DNA from: Niallia circulans
Lineage (GTDB): Bacteria > Bacillota > Bacilli > Bacillales > Cytobacillaceae
Direction: 5' to 3'
Length of the DNA stretch: 64,000 nucleotides
Assembly: GCF_003726095.1 (NCBI RefSeq)
Contig: NZ_CP026031.1
Coordinates: forward strand, 3,868,501-3,932,500
The notes under the pieces are model-generated. The model did no database searches, was not told the DNA's origin, and worked only from the letters and a program-made list of their open reading frames with translations. Numbering within the stretch: the first letter of the stretch is position 1; every line of letters begins with the position of its first letter. Made by a program: the position numbers and the translations under genes. Positions 38,544-48,012 of the stretch are shown here, piece by piece.

Positions 38544-38834
38544 TTATTTTGCTTCATCTTTAACTACGATGTGGCGAATGATATCTTCGTTGATCTTAGC
38601 TAAACGAGAGAATTCTTCAACCGCTACTGGTGCAGCGTTAACTTTTACTAATTGATAGTAACCATCGCGGAAATCATTGATTTCATATGCAAGGCGACGT
38701 TTACCCCACTCTTTTGATTCTGCTAATTCCGCTCCATTATCTGTAAGAATAGAGTTGAAACGCTCAACAAGAGCTTTCTTAGCCTCATCTTCAATATTTG
38801 GACGGATGATGTACATAATTTCGTACTTTTTCAT
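38544..38834 (-). CDS. rpsF: 30S ribosomal protein S6
   Basis: A 96-residue protein beginning [20 protein letters not shown], with [23 protein letters not shown] 38834 has AGGAGG upstream; the longer open frame to 38891 is untranslated leader. First gene of rpsF-ssb-rpsR. Confidence 0.96.
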   Translation of the reverse strand: MKKYEIMYIIRPNIEDEAKKALVERFNSILTDNGAELAESKEWGKRRLAYEINDFRDGYYQLVKVNAAPVAVEEFSRLAKINEDIIRHIVVKDEAK

Positions 38835-38837
38835 CAC

Positions 38838-38895
38838 TTTCACCTCCTTTTGGTCTAGACGGCCCATATTGGGCAAGGAGCAACTATACATTACT
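38838..38895 (-). promoter_or_regulatory. Possible S6:S18-responsive leader of rpsF
   Basis: The leader contains a small hairpin GCCCAATATGGGC followed by CGTC, just upstream of the ribosome binding site. Many rpsF leaders carry an S6:S18-binding hairpin with a conserved CCG. The match here is suggestive only. Confidence 0.35.
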
Positions 38896-38906
38896 CACAA
38901 TGTAAA

Positions 38907-38935
38907 AGTATAGCATACTTCATACTAAATAGCAA
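38907..38935 (-). promoter_or_regulatory. rpsF promoter
   Basis: TTGCTA, a 17-bp spacer and TATACT on the minus strand. Confidence 0.6.
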
Positions 38936-38999
38936 TGCAGGAAAATGAGCTGATATCTTTTCTTTTTTATTATACAAATAATGAAAAGTACTAGCTCTT

Positions 39000-40151
39000 T
39001 TAAGCGTACTTTTGATTAATATTACGACTGGATTGTAAAACTTCATAGTAATCACTTATTAACCCATCAAAAATAGTATCCCATGATTGAGTTAAAGCAT
39101 AATTTCTAGCTTCTACTCCCATTCTCAATCGCATCGTTTCATCTTCCAATAGCTCACTTATTGCATGAACAAAACTCTCAGCATTTTGCTGTTCACATAT
39201 TCTTCCATTCACATCGTTCATTACAAACTCTTTTACCCCTCCTGCATTCGCAACCACAGCCGGAGTACCGCTAGACATGGCTTCTAAAACGACATTCCCA
39301 AAAGTTTCTGTAAAGGAAGGGAAAACAAAAAGATCTGCTCCTGCATATATCCTTGCCAACTCTTCCCCCTTTATATAACCAGTTAAGGTAATATTTTTTT
39401 GTACTCTCTCTTTTTCCCTCCAGGCTACTTTGTTTGGTCCATCTCCAACAATTAGCCAATGGACCGAATCTTTGATATCAGAAGGAAAATGAATAATTTT
39501 ATTTAATGTATCTAAATCTTTCTCTGGAGCTAACCTACCTACATACAATAAAATATATTTTTCTTTTATATGGTATTTCTTTCTTAGTTGTTCTTTAGCA
39601 TCATGATTAGGCGCAAAAAGCTTTGAATCAATCCCTCTTCCCCAAACTTTTAAGCCATCAAAATGTAAGGACTCTAACTTTCTTTGTGTTTCTTTACTGG
39701 GAACAAATATTTTTTCCGTTGCTTGATGAAACCATTTTAAATATTTCCATAAAAATGGTTCTAGCAAGGAGGCATGGTAGTATTTAAGATATTGATCAAA
39801 GTTGGTGTGATAGGAGGATACCACTGGAATATTTAATTTCTTAGCAGCAAATAACCCGTATAATCCCATCATGTATGGTGTTGCTAGATGAATAAGGTCT
39901 GGTTGGAATTTTTTTAAACTATTTTCTATTTTCTTTGGATTGGTGATAACAGTTCGGCACTCAGGATAAAGAAAAAACGGAAGACTTGGAAATTGGTTTA
40001 TATTAGGGTATGTAGTAGAAGTTTTATTTTCAGGAGAATAAACTTGATAAGCTATTTGTCTGTTGTCAAAATGATTAGTAAGTCTTTTTAAAGTCTGAGC
40101 AACACCATTTACTTGAGGAAAATAAGTGTCTGAAAAAATGGCAATTTTCAA
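39000..40151 (-). CDS. GT4-type glycosyltransferase
   Basis: A 383-residue GT-B glycosyltransferase. The start IAIFSDTYFPQVNGVAQTLK is typical of the family that includes diacylglycerol glucosyltransferases and mannosyltransferases. The nucleotide-sugar site shows LLYVGRLAPEKD and FPSFTETFGNVVLEAMSSGT-P. TTG 40151 follows AAGGGAG; a GTG three codons upstream overlaps that site. It probably acts at the membrane face on a lipid acceptor; donor and acceptor are unknown. It stands alone between rpsF and ychF. Confidence 0.88.
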   Translation of the reverse strand: MKIAIFSDTYFPQVNGVAQTLKRLTNHFDNRQIAYQVYSPENKTSTTYPNINQFPSLPFFLYPECRTVITNPKKIENSLKKFQPDLIHLATPYMMGLYGLFAAKKLNIPVVSSYHTNFDQYLKYYHASLLEPFLWKYLKWFHQATEKIFVPSKETQRKLESLHFDGLKVWGRGIDSKLFAPNHDAKEQLRKKYHIKEKYILLYVGRLAPEKDLDTLNKIIHFPSDIKDSVHWLIVGDGPNKVAWREKERVQKNITLTGYIKGEELARIYAGADLFVFPSFTETFGNVVLEAMSSGTPAVVANAGGVKEFVMNDVNGRICEQQNAESFVHAISELLEDETMRLRMGVEARNYALTQSWDTIFDGLISDYYEVLQSSRNINQKYA

Positions 40152-40264
40152 AAGCCTCACTCCCTTTTTAGCAAACTATTTTATGTTATATTTATTTTAA
40201 CAATCGAATGCTTGGAGAGTTTTAAAGAATTGTAAAAAGATTGTACAGTTATCTTCTTCCATAT

Positions 40265-40303
40265 AAAAAATCACTCCCGCTATTCCTTAGCAGGAGTGAT
40301 TTT
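40265..40303 (-). terminator. Terminator of ychF
   Basis: AAAATCACTCC pairs with GGAGTGATTTT around a 15-base loop, 14 bp beyond the stop. Confidence 0.75.
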
Positions 40304-40316
40304 CCTATTTATTGTA

Positions 40317-41417
40317 TTAAACGTTGAAACGGAAGTGGATAATATCTCCATCTCTCACAACATATTCTTTACCTTCCAAGCGAACTTTACCAGCTTCCTT
40401 TGCTGCAACCATATTACCGCTCGCTAATAAATCCTCATAAGAAACGGTTTCGGCACGAATAAAGCCTCTTTCAAAATCGGAATGAATAATTCCTGCACAT
40501 TGTGGTGCTTTCATTCCTTGTACAAATGTCCAAGCACGTACTTCTTGCACACCAGCAGTAAAGTATGTTGCTAGCCCAAGAAGATGATAAGCCGCACGAA
40601 TTAACTGATCTAAACCAGATTCTTCAATGCCAAGCTCTTGTAAGAACATTTCTTTTTCTTCCCCTTCAAGCTCCGCAATTTCTTCTTCGATTTTTGCACA
40701 AATAATAATAACTTCTGCATTTTCATTTGCAGCAAATTCTTTTACTCGCTTTACATATTCATTATTTGCTGCATCAGCAATTTCATCTTCGCCTACATTC
40801 GCAACATATAATACCGGCTTAATGGTTAAGAGATGTAGCCCCTTAGCAATTTTTGCTTGTTCTTCTGTAAATTCTACGGTTCTTGCTGGTTTTTCTTCTT
40901 CAAAAGCAGCTTTTAATAGTTCTAATACTTCTAATTCCGCAACTGCTTCTTTATCTTTTTGTTTCGCCATTTTCCCAACTCGGGCAATTCTTTTTTCTAC
41001 CGATTCTAAATCAGCAAGAATTAACTCTAGGTTGATTGTTTCTATATCAGAAATTGGATCTACTTTTCCTGAGACATGGGTAATATTATCATCAGCAAAA
41101 CAACGTACTACTTGGCAAATTGCATCTACTTCACGAATATGAGATAAGAATTTATTACCAAGCCCTTCTCCTTTACTTGCCCCTTTTACAATTCCGGCAA
41201 TATCTGTAAATTCAAAAGTAGTAGGTACTGTTTTTTTCGGTTGTACTAATTCTGTTAATTTTGTTAAACGATGATCAGGTACTTCTACAATTCCAACATT
41301 TGGATCAATTGTACAGAACGGATAGTTTGCTGATTCTGCACCTGCTTGTGTAATTGCATTAAATAATGTAGACTTACCAACATTGGGTAAACCAACTATT
41401 CCAGCAGTTAACGCCAT
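40317..41417 (-). CDS. ychF: Redox-regulated ATPase YchF
   Basis: A 366-residue Obg-family P-loop protein that binds ATP rather than GTP. It has Walker A GLPNVGKSTLFNAI, a coiled-coil insertion and a C-terminal TGS domain (RAWTFVQGMKAPQCAGIIHS). It associates with ribosomes. It corresponds to B. subtilis yyaF. Confidence 0.96.
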   Translation of the reverse strand: MALTAGIVGLPNVGKSTLFNAITQAGAESANYPFCTIDPNVGIVEVPDHRLTKLTELVQPKKTVPTTFEFTDIAGIVKGASKGEGLGNKFLSHIREVDAICQVVRCFADDNITHVSGKVDPISDIETINLELILADLESVEKRIARVGKMAKQKDKEAVAELEVLELLKAAFEEEKPARTVEFTEEQAKIAKGLHLLTIKPVLYVANVGEDEIADAANNEYVKRVKEFAANENAEVIIICAKIEEEIAELEGEEKEMFLQELGIEESGLDQLIRAAYHLLGLATYFTAGVQEVRAWTFVQGMKAPQCAGIIHSDFERGFIRAETVSYEDLLASGNMVAAKEAGKVRLEGKEYVVRDGDIIHFRFNV

Positions 41418-41548
41418 TATGCCACTCCCTTATATAAACTTTCTACCTCTATCGTACAAAATAGAAAGTAATTTCATTATTATTATAAACCTCTAACAAT
41501 TATAGTTTTAACGAGAGAAAAAGACAAGTAGTGTTCCTTTCCCATCAA

Positions 41549-41583
41549 TAAAAAGACCACAAATATTATTTGCAGTCTTTTCT
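41549..41583 (-). terminator. Terminator of the mscS-DUF951 unit
   Basis: AAAAGAC.ACAAATA pairs with TATTTG.AGTCTTTT with one bulge, just after the DUF951 gene. Confidence 0.6.
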
Positions 41584-41595
41584 GAGAAAAATAGT

Positions 41596-41796
41596 CTATT
41601 CTTGTTCATGCTTTACTAATACCTTTTTCATTTTCCTTGCAAATTCTCTTCGCGGAATAAGAACACTATGCCCGCATCCCTCGCATTTAATGCGAATATC
41701 CATTCCTAATCGTATTATTTTCCAGCGGTTTGTACCGCAAGGATGGGCTTTTTTCATCTCAACTACATCATTTAGAGCAAATTCTTTCTGTTCCAT
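41596..41796 (-). CDS. DUF951 domain protein (YyzM-like)
   Basis: A 66-residue protein conserved in Firmicutes. It reads VVEMKKAHPCGTNRWKIIRL, then GMDIRIKCEGCGHSVLIPR, with three cysteines (CG, CEGCG) that may bind zinc. It has a small beta-barrel appearance and unknown function. It sits 20 bp after mscS and upstream of ychF, the usual context, with an AGGAGG site. Confidence 0.88.
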   Translation of the reverse strand: MEQKEFALNDVVEMKKAHPCGTNRWKIIRLGMDIRIKCEGCGHSVLIPRREFARKMKKVLVKHEQE

Positions 41797-41816
41797 AATA
41801 CCTCCTAAAAAATGAA

Positions 41817-42668
41817 TTACTGTGGTTGCGAATACATAACTAATTTTGGGACAGGACTTTCAATTCCATTTTCATCTAAAACATTTTTTATTTCTTTCCT
41901 TAATATCCTTGCAATAGCATGATGCTTCGTTGGCAATGTTTCAGCGACAACACGAATGGTTACTTCTGCTGCTTGAATATTTTGTACCCCTAATAATTCA
42001 GGAACACCAACAATATCTTCATATTGCTCTGGTAATTTTTCGATTAGTTCCTGTATTACTTTTTCTGCTCGATTAATATCACCTTGATAAGCAATACTTA
42101 CATCGACAATCGCTTTACTATTATTGATGGAGAAATTCGTGACATCCACAATACTTCCATTCGGGATAATGTTTACCTCTCCAGTAAATCCTTTTATTTT
42201 TGTTGTACGTAATCCAATTTCCTCGACTACGCCCTCGTAAGTACCTATACGTACTTGGTCTCCTACAGAAAACTGGTCTTCAAAAATTATAAAAAACCCA
42301 GTAATAATATCTTTCACAAGACTTTGAGCTCCAAAACCAATAGCTAGGCCGACAATTCCTGCTCCTGCTAATAATGCTTTAACATCAATATGAAAGACAG
42401 ATAATGCCATCATGATAGCTATGAAATAAACAACATAAGTAATCGTGTTTTCTAACAGCTTAATTAATGTTGCTTCTCTTCTTTCAGATACGCGTAAGGC
42501 AGAATGTGTTCTTACTTTAAATATATTCCGTACCGCAGCCTTCCCTATCCTGATGATAATTCCGCTTATTAGAAAAATAAGGACAAGTTTTAGTGCGCCA
42601 AAGCCGACATCCCTCCACAAATTCTCATTCATAAGACTATCTATACCTTCTTTTATATTTTTATCCAT
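41817..42668 (-). CDS. Small-conductance mechanosensitive channel (MscS family)
   Basis: A 283-residue channel with three membrane helices (about 23-43, 70-90 and 95-120). The pore-lining TM3 has VKALLAGAGIVGLAIGFGAQ-SLVKD, followed by the MscS beta domain (VGDQVRIGTYEGVVEEIGLR). It opens under membrane tension and releases osmolytes during osmotic downshock. The length fits the short MscS/YkuT type. Confidence 0.93.
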   Translation of the reverse strand: MDKNIKEGIDSLMNENLWRDVGFGALKLVLIFLISGIIIRIGKAAVRNIFKVRTHSALRVSERREATLIKLLENTITYVVYFIAIMMALSVFHIDVKALLAGAGIVGLAIGFGAQSLVKDIITGFFIIFEDQFSVGDQVRIGTYEGVVEEIGLRTTKIKGFTGEVNIIPNGSIVDVTNFSINNSKAIVDVSIAYQGDINRAEKVIQELIEKLPEQYEDIVGVPELLGVQNIQAAEVTIRVVAETLPTKHHAIARILRKEIKNVLDENGIESPVPKLVMYSQPQ

Positions 42669-42830
42669 TTAGAACACCTCTAAATATAAACTTCTACTAG
42701 ATTATTTTCCTTTTATCCTCTATTCATGCAACGTAATGGATGAAACAATTTCTATAAAGTTACATCAAATAAAAAATAATGCTAACTATTTTTCTATTTT
42801 ACTCTTCAAAAGCCTTCATATTGGGTAAGT

Positions 42831-42905
42831 TTATTTTAACAGTTTTTCTATTTGCTTTGTAGTACGATATTTCCTAAAACAAAGGACTTTTGCCCTTATT
42901 ACCAT
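42831..42905 (-). CDS. Possible 24-residue basic peptide
   Basis: ATG at 42905 follows a near-perfect AGGAGGGG site; the peptide begins MVIRAKVLCFRKYRTTKQIE. It sits in the mscS-yyaC gap (42669-43126), where nothing else is convincing. The strong ribosome binding site is the main argument. Confidence 0.3.
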   Translation of the reverse strand: MVIRAKVLCFRKYRTTKQIEKLLK

Positions 42906-43126
42906 AAATTCCCCTCCTATTTGTCTCACTCTTTTTTCCTTTATTTTGATGGATATGTATAGAATATGTCTCTTTTCCATATACTGAATACTACAATAAC
43001 TTTGCTTAAAAACAACTAATGGTTCGATAGATTTCCATCTTTGATGGTTGGTCAAAACATCCATTAACTTAATAATTGCTTTCTCCTATAGATATTATCG
43101 AATCCTAAATAAAAGGAGTAGATTCA

Positions 43127-43735
43127 ATGACCTTATATTCCAGCCTTTTCGAAAAAAATGAACTTCCCGTTAGAATAGCATATGATGAACAATTAGCCGC
43201 CTTTAAGATTGCAGATTCATTAGCTAAACATTTGCCATCCATTTCAATCAATCAGCCAATTGTCTTTATGTGTATTGGCACTGATCGTTCTACTGGAGAT
43301 TCATTAGGTCCGCTTATTGGTACCTTGTTAAGCGAAAAGAATATTTCTCCTTTTCATGTTTATGGAACACTAGATGCTCCAATACACGCTCTTAATTTAG
43401 AGGAAAAATTAAAAGAAGTGCATGAAAAACATAAAAATCCTTACATTATAGGGATTGATGCTTGTCTTGGTAGAATGAAAAGTGTAGGTATCGTACAAAT
43501 TGGTGATGGGCCTGTAAAACCGGGTAGTGGTGTCAATAAAGAGCTTCCTCCTGTAGGAAATATTCATATTACAGGGATAGTAAATATTAGTGGTTTTATG
43601 GAATTCTTGGTTCTTCAGAATACTAGATTAAGCTTAGTATTAAATATGGCCAAAATCATTTCAAAAGGCATTTATCATACTAGCCTTCGCTATATGCATA
43701 CTAGAGAATATCAGGTGAAGGAGGAACCCGTTTAA
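43127..43735 (+). CDS. yyaC: YyaC, Gpr-like putative sporulation protease
   Basis: A 202-residue protein of the YyaC family, related to the germination protease Gpr. Signature segments are FMCIGTDRSTGDSLGPLIGT, GTLDAPIHALNLEEKL and PGSGVNKELPPVGNIHITGI. It is expressed during sporulation in B. subtilis and conserved next to spo0J. It starts at ATG after AAAGGAG and is the only plus-strand gene between the accessory region and dnaA with a clear family assignment. Confidence 0.93.
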   Translation: MTLYSSLFEKNELPVRIAYDEQLAAFKIADSLAKHLPSISINQPIVFMCIGTDRSTGDSLGPLIGTLLSEKNISPFHVYGTLDAPIHALNLEEKLKEVHEKHKNPYIIGIDACLGRMKSVGIVQIGDGPVKPGSGVNKELPPVGNIHITGIVNISGFMEFLVLQNTRLSLVLNMAKIISKGIYHTSLRYMHTREYQVKEEPV

Positions 43736-43760
43736 TCGCCTTCTATCTTTTCTAATATAA

Positions 43761-43823
43761 AAGCCCCCTAAAAAAGGTGTAGTTCACATCCTCTGTAAAC
43801 TCCCCTTTCTTAGGTGGCTTTTT
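43761..43823. terminator. Shared terminator of convergent yyaC and spo0J
   Basis: AAAAGCC.CCTAA pairs with TTAGG.GGCTTTT over a long loop with smaller inner pairing. Confidence 0.5.
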
Positions 43824-44679
43824 ACTTTTCATTTTCTAATTCAAATAATTGAAGAATACGCGCTAAGTCGTCTTCAGAGAAAAATTCAATTTCAATTTTC
43901 CCTTTATTTTTCTTCTGTTTAATATGAACAGTAGTACCAAATCTTTCACGCAGAAATGACTCTTGCTCTTTTAAAAAGACATTTTTCACAGGCGCTTTTT
44001 CTTTTTTTGTTTCACGTGGAACATTCTCATTTAGTTGCTGAATCAATTGTTCCAGCTGACGCACGTTTAATCCGTCTTTAATAATTTTATCAACTATTGC
44101 TGGAAGCTTATCTTTATTTTTCAGTCCTAATAAAGTTCTTCCATGTCCCATGGATATTTTACCGTCAGAAATATAATTTTGCACAGCCTTTGGAAGAGTC
44201 AATAAGCGAACATGGTTGGCAATATGGGGTCTGCTTTTACCTAAACGCTTTGCAAGTTCCTCTTGAGTCAGCTTTAGCTTCTTCATTAAAGTCTGATAGG
44301 CATGTCCTTCTTCAATAGGTGATAAATCTTCTCTTTGAAGATTCTCTAGTACTGCTAATTCCATCATTTGTTGCTCTGTTAATTGACGGACAACTGCTGG
44401 AACTGTCTCTAGCCTAGCTTCTTTAGCTGCTCGATATCTACGTTCACCAACAACTATTTCATAGCCTTTAATACTCTTTCTAACGATTATCGGTTGAAGA
44501 ATTCCATGTTCTAGTATAGAAAGCTTCAATTCTTCAATCGCTTCCTCATCAAAGAATTTTCTTGGCTGATAAGGATTCGGACGTAATTCATTTAGACTTA
44601 TTTCTTGAACATTTTCTTCCTTCTCAACATCTATTTTAGGAAAAAAGGCATCTAATCCTTTTCCAAGTCCTTTAGCCAC
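43822..44679 (-). CDS. spo0J: Chromosome partitioning protein ParB (Spo0J)
   Basis: A 285-residue CTPase clamp that binds parS, spreads and loads SMC. The ParB/Srx domain shows LRPNPYQPRKFFDEEAIEEL and GERRYRAAKEARLE, followed by a helix-turn-helix (TQEELAKRLGKSRPHIANHV). GTG 44679 overlaps the soj end and gives VAKGLGKGLDAFFPK, the family start; the longer frame upstream is soj read out of frame. It carries a parS variant in its coding region, as in B. subtilis. Confidence 0.95.
   Translation of the reverse strand: MAKGLGKGLDAFFPKIDVEKEENVQEISLNELRPNPYQPRKFFDEEAIEELKLSILEHGILQPIIVRKSIKGYEIVVGERRYRAAKEARLETVPAVVRQLTEQQMMELAVLENLQREDLSPIEEGHAYQTLMKKLKLTQEELAKRLGKSRPHIANHVRLLTLPKAVQNYISDGKISMGHGRTLLGLKNKDKLPAIVDKIIKDGLNVRQLEQLIQQLNENVPRETKKEKAPVKNVFLKEQESFLRERFGTTVHIKQKKNKGKIEIEFFSEDDLARILQLFELENEK
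44008..44023. promoter_or_regulatory. parS site inside spo0J
   Basis: TGTTTCACGTGGAACA (complement TGTTCCACGTGAAACA), one base from the perfect palindrome. It is the same variant known within spo0J of B. subtilis. Confidence 0.88.
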
Positions 44680-45433
44680 TAGTAACCACTTCCTTCGCAA
44701 GGTCCAAATATACTTCTGCACCACGTGACTTTGGATCGTAAATGATAATTGGTTCCCCATGACTCGGTGCTTCTGATAATCGAATATTTCTTGGAATAAT
44801 TGTTTTATAGACTTTGTCTTGGAAATACTTTTTAACCTCTTCAATAACTTGTAAACCTAGATTTGTTCTAGCATCTAACATTGTTAGCAGCACACCCTCT
44901 ATGGCCAAATCATGATTTAAATGTTTTTGAACAAGTCGAACTGTATTTAATAATTGACTTAATCCCTCTAACGCATAATATTCACATTGAACTGGAATTA
45001 ATACCGCATCTGAAGCAGTTAATGCATTAATCGTTAATAACCCTAAAGAAGGAGGACAATCTATTAATACGTAGTCATAGTTATGTTTGACTTCATCTAA
45101 TGCCCTTTTTAATCTAACTTCTCTCGAAATAGTAGAAACAAGTTCTATTTCTGCCCCAGCTAACTGAATAGTAGCTGGAATAACATCCAAATTCTCTACA
45201 TTTGTCTGTTTAATCACCATACTTGCTTCTAGATCATCGACTAACACATCATAGATACAATGATCAACATCAGCTTTTTCAATACCTACACCACTAGTAG
45301 CATTTCCTTGTGGATCAATATCTACTAATAATACACTTTTCCCGATATATGCTAAACAAGAGCCAAGATTGACTGATGTAGTTGTTTTTCCAACTCCACC
45401 TTTTTGGTTAGCAACAGTAATAATTTTACCCAT
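44672..45433 (-). CDS. soj: ParA ATPase Soj
   Basis: A 253-residue Walker-type ATPase that works with Spo0J in origin segregation and regulates DnaA. It has the deviant Walker A KGGVGKTTTSVNLG, DIDPQGNATSG and LIDCPPSLGLLTINAL. It is the first gene of soj-spo0J and overlaps spo0J by eight bases. Confidence 0.96.
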   Translation of the reverse strand: MGKIITVANQKGGVGKTTTSVNLGSCLAYIGKSVLLVDIDPQGNATSGVGIEKADVDHCIYDVLVDDLEASMVIKQTNVENLDVIPATIQLAGAEIELVSTISREVRLKRALDEVKHNYDYVLIDCPPSLGLLTINALTASDAVLIPVQCEYYALEGLSQLLNTVRLVQKHLNHDLAIEGVLLTMLDARTNLGLQVIEEVKKYFQDKVYKTIIPRNIRLSEAPSHGEPIIIYDPKSRGAEVYLDLAKEVVTSG

Positions 45434-46004
45434 GATGTCACCTACCTTTTATTCCATACTAGCTACGAAATATAAATCGACGCAAGATGGCTACTTAATA
45501 TAAAATGATTGAACCGTTTAATAGCTCATTTAAAACTATAAAACAATTTATTAGTAAAAAAACAGAATAGACTACAACATGGCTCATTTCCTACCTATTG
45601 TAATCACGTATATTATTTTATCATGAAAACTTCTAAATTTCGTTATTTTTTCTTTTAATCTCGATTAATGATGGAAAATGAAAAGAAACTCCTACAATAA
45701 AATAAGGGATAAAACCTTATTATTACAAGTATTTTTGGAGAATTTCTCTATTTGATTGGCCTAAAAATAATCATCGTAAATAAGCAATGGAGGTTTTAAA
45801 TTTTTATTTGTGGTGTCCTTTGAGGAAAAAATCATCCTATAAAAAAGTGAGAATCAGCATAAATGGCTATTATTCTCACAAAAAATATGCTCTGTTAAAT
45901 AAATATAATGACGAAAAGGAATTCTTAATACAAATGGAATTTAACAGAGCTCAAAATCTTCAAGGAAATATAAATAATTATGCTATATAAAATCTATTAA
46001 CCTA
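45434..46004. other. soj-noc intergenic region with inverted repeats
   Basis: It holds the soj promoter and two unexplained inverted repeats: GTGAGAAT/ATTCTCAC at 45847-45879, and GCTCTGTTAAAT with perfect complement at 45889-45900/45939-45950. A plus-strand open frame at 45787-45990 covers both but lacks a ribosome binding site and I do not call it a gene. Confidence 0.45.
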
Positions 46005-46895
46005 TTATTTCTTTTTCGGTATTTTAATCGTAAATTGGTAAAAATCTTCAAATTCTTCTTCTTGAGCATTCAGATTAATACCACTATCAGAAACCATATT
46101 TAATGATTGGCGGATTGTATTTACAGCTATCCGCATATCTTTACTAAAAGCCTTTCTTTTTGGCTTTGGCTTCTGCTTCGTCTGTTCGAGCATTCTCACT
46201 ACACGCTCTTCTGTTTGCTTTACGTTTAAGCCCTTTTCAATGATTTCTTGTAAAAGCTGAATTTGTTTTTCGCGTTCTTTTAATGGAATCATCGAACGAG
46301 CATGACGCTCAGAAATCTCTTTATTTAATAAAGCTTCTTGAATTTCTTCTGGCAATTTAAGAAGTCTCAATTTATTCGCAACAGTCGATTGCCCTTTCCC
46401 TAATCTTTGCGCAAGGGCCTCCTGGGTAAGATTGTGCAGCTCTAATAATTTTCCATATGCAATTGCTTCTTCAATTGGAGAAAGCTCTTCTCTTTGAAGA
46501 TTTTCAATAAGTGCAACAGACGCAGTTTCTGTATCACTCAAGTTTTTTATGATAGCTGGCGCTTCTTCCCAACCAAGCTTTTTCATTGCTCTCCATCTTC
46601 GTTCTCCAGCAATGATTTCAAATTTATCTTGCTCATACTCTCTAATTACTATTGGTTGAATAATACCATGGGTATGGATTGTACGAGCTAATTCTTCAAT
46701 TTTTTCATCATCAAATACCGTTCTTGGTTGAAAACGGTTAGGAACAATCTGATGAATTGGGATTTTTCTAACTTCTTCACTGTTTCCCATATTCTCGATC
46801 TCCTCTTGAGCAGCATCTGCACCTAATTGACTAGCATCTTCTATTGGATCTCCTTTTTCGCCTAGTCCAAAAAATCGTGAGAAAGAAGGCTTCAT
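46005..46895 (-). CDS. noc: Nucleoid occlusion protein Noc
   Basis: A 296-residue ParB paralogue that blocks division over the nucleoid. The family start [49 protein letters not shown] and helix-turn-helix [20 protein letters not shown] are clear. The amphipathic N-terminus ([12 protein letters not shown]) is the membrane-targeting helix. I placed the start at ATG 46895; a GTG one codon upstream is possible. Located between rsmG and soj as in Bacillus. Confidence 0.94.
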   Translation of the reverse strand: MKPSFSRFFGLGEKGDPIEDASQLGADAAQEEIENMGNSEEVRKIPIHQIVPNRFQPRTVFDDEKIEELARTIHTHGIIQPIVIREYEQDKFEIIAGERRWRAMKKLGWEEAPAIIKNLSDTETASVALIENLQREELSPIEEAIAYGKLLELHNLTQEALAQRLGKGQSTVANKLRLLKLPEEIQEALLNKEISERHARSMIPLKEREKQIQLLQEIIEKGLNVKQTEERVVRMLEQTKQKPKPKRKAFSKDMRIAVNTIRQSLNMVSDSGINLNAQEEEFEDFYQFTIKIPKKK

Positions 46896-47268
46896 CACCC
46901 TGCACCACCTTTACAAAACTCCCTATTAATTATTCTCTATATGAAACATTAATCCCTGCAAAGTCATCTAACTTATAGAAAGAAACTTCTCGAAATTTAA
47001 TAGAATATGACAATTATAGGTATATTATATAGTAGATATGATAATTGATATAGTCCTAATCCTATGAATGATTATATCATTCTCTTTTCTCTTTCGTAAT
47101 AGCTTAAAATTAATCGCCTATTTTTACTGTCTTCATAGTAAGATTCCACCCCTTATCATTCGACAAACTTCACTTTAAAGAGGGGTGGAAAAAAGAGTAT
47201 CTTCGAAAGACGTGAAATTAGCTTTAAGACAGCTAACATTTCATCCCGCTAAATTGCTTAGGCTTTCC
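46896..47268. other. rsmG-noc intergenic region
   Basis: There is a 10-bp perfect inverted repeat TTCCACCCCT/AGGGGTGGAA (47144-47153 and 47181-47190) with a 27-base loop and no T-run on the 3' side in either direction. The rest is AT-rich and gene-free; it includes the noc promoter region. Confidence 0.4.
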
Positions 47269-47988
47269 CTATTCGATTGGTTCCTTATTAGGAGTTCCTG
47301 GTTTTCTAGGATACTTTTTAGGTGTTGGCTTTTCCTTTGCGATTGTGATGATATTTCTTTCGCTTTCTTCAATTGGCAACAAAAAGGCGTGTGTTGCATT
47401 CACCTTTCCTCCTAATAGGTTTACAGCCTTTTTTCCAGCTTCCAGTTCTTCTTTGGCACTTGCTGCTTTCATAGCAACAAAAGTACCTCCAACCTTTACT
47501 AGTGGTAGACAAAGTTCACTTAAGACGGAAAGTCTTGCTACAGCTCTGGCCGTAACAATATCAAATGTTTCACGATACTCTTTATTTTGGCCAAAGGTTT
47601 CTGCTCGGTCATGAATAAAGTTAACCTCTTCTAACTCTAAAACGGACGCTAGATGCTCAAGAAAGTGAATTCTTTTCTTCAAGGAGTCAACAATTGTTAC
47701 CTTTAAATCAGGAAAGACAATTTTTAAAGGAATACTTGGAAAGCCAGCCCCAGCTCCCACATCACATAGCTGTGCAGGATGATGAAACCCTTCATAGTAA
47801 AATCCAGCAGTAATGGAATCATAAAAATGCTTCAAATAAACATCTGATTTTTCCGTAATAGCTGTTAAATTCATTTTTTCATTCCACTCTACCAATGTTT
47901 CATAGTAGAGCTCAAACTGATTTATTTGCTTTTCCGATAAAGTGATTCCTTTATCGGAGAGCATTTGAATAAATTCTTCCGTATTCAT
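47269..47988 (-). CDS. rsmG: 16S rRNA (guanine527-N7)-methyltransferase RsmG
   Basis: A 239-residue Rossmann methyltransferase (GidB). The SAM site is [17 protein letters not shown], and [20 protein letters not shown] is also typical. It methylates G527 of 16S rRNA; loss gives low-level streptomycin resistance. It follows mnmG by 24 bp. Confidence 0.96.
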   Translation of the reverse strand: MNTEEFIQMLSDKGITLSEKQINQFELYYETLVEWNEKMNLTAITEKSDVYLKHFYDSITAGFYYEGFHHPAQLCDVGAGAGFPSIPLKIVFPDLKVTIVDSLKKRIHFLEHLASVLELEEVNFIHDRAETFGQNKEYRETFDIVTARAVARLSVLSELCLPLVKVGGTFVAMKAASAKEELEAGKKAVNLLGGKVNATHAFLLPIEESERNIITIAKEKPTPKKYPRKPGTPNKEPIE

Positions 47989-48012
47989 GCATGAACCCTT
48001 TCTATCCAGAGA

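Noticed and set aside
42831..43064. 77-residue minus-strand frame upstream of mscS
   Set aside because: The N-terminal part lacks any start signal; only the last 24 codons follow a good ribosome binding site, and that shorter ORF is listed instead.
45787..45990. 67-residue plus-strand open frame between soj and noc
   Set aside because: No ribosome binding site before ATG and two inverted repeats inside; better read as non-coding structured DNA.
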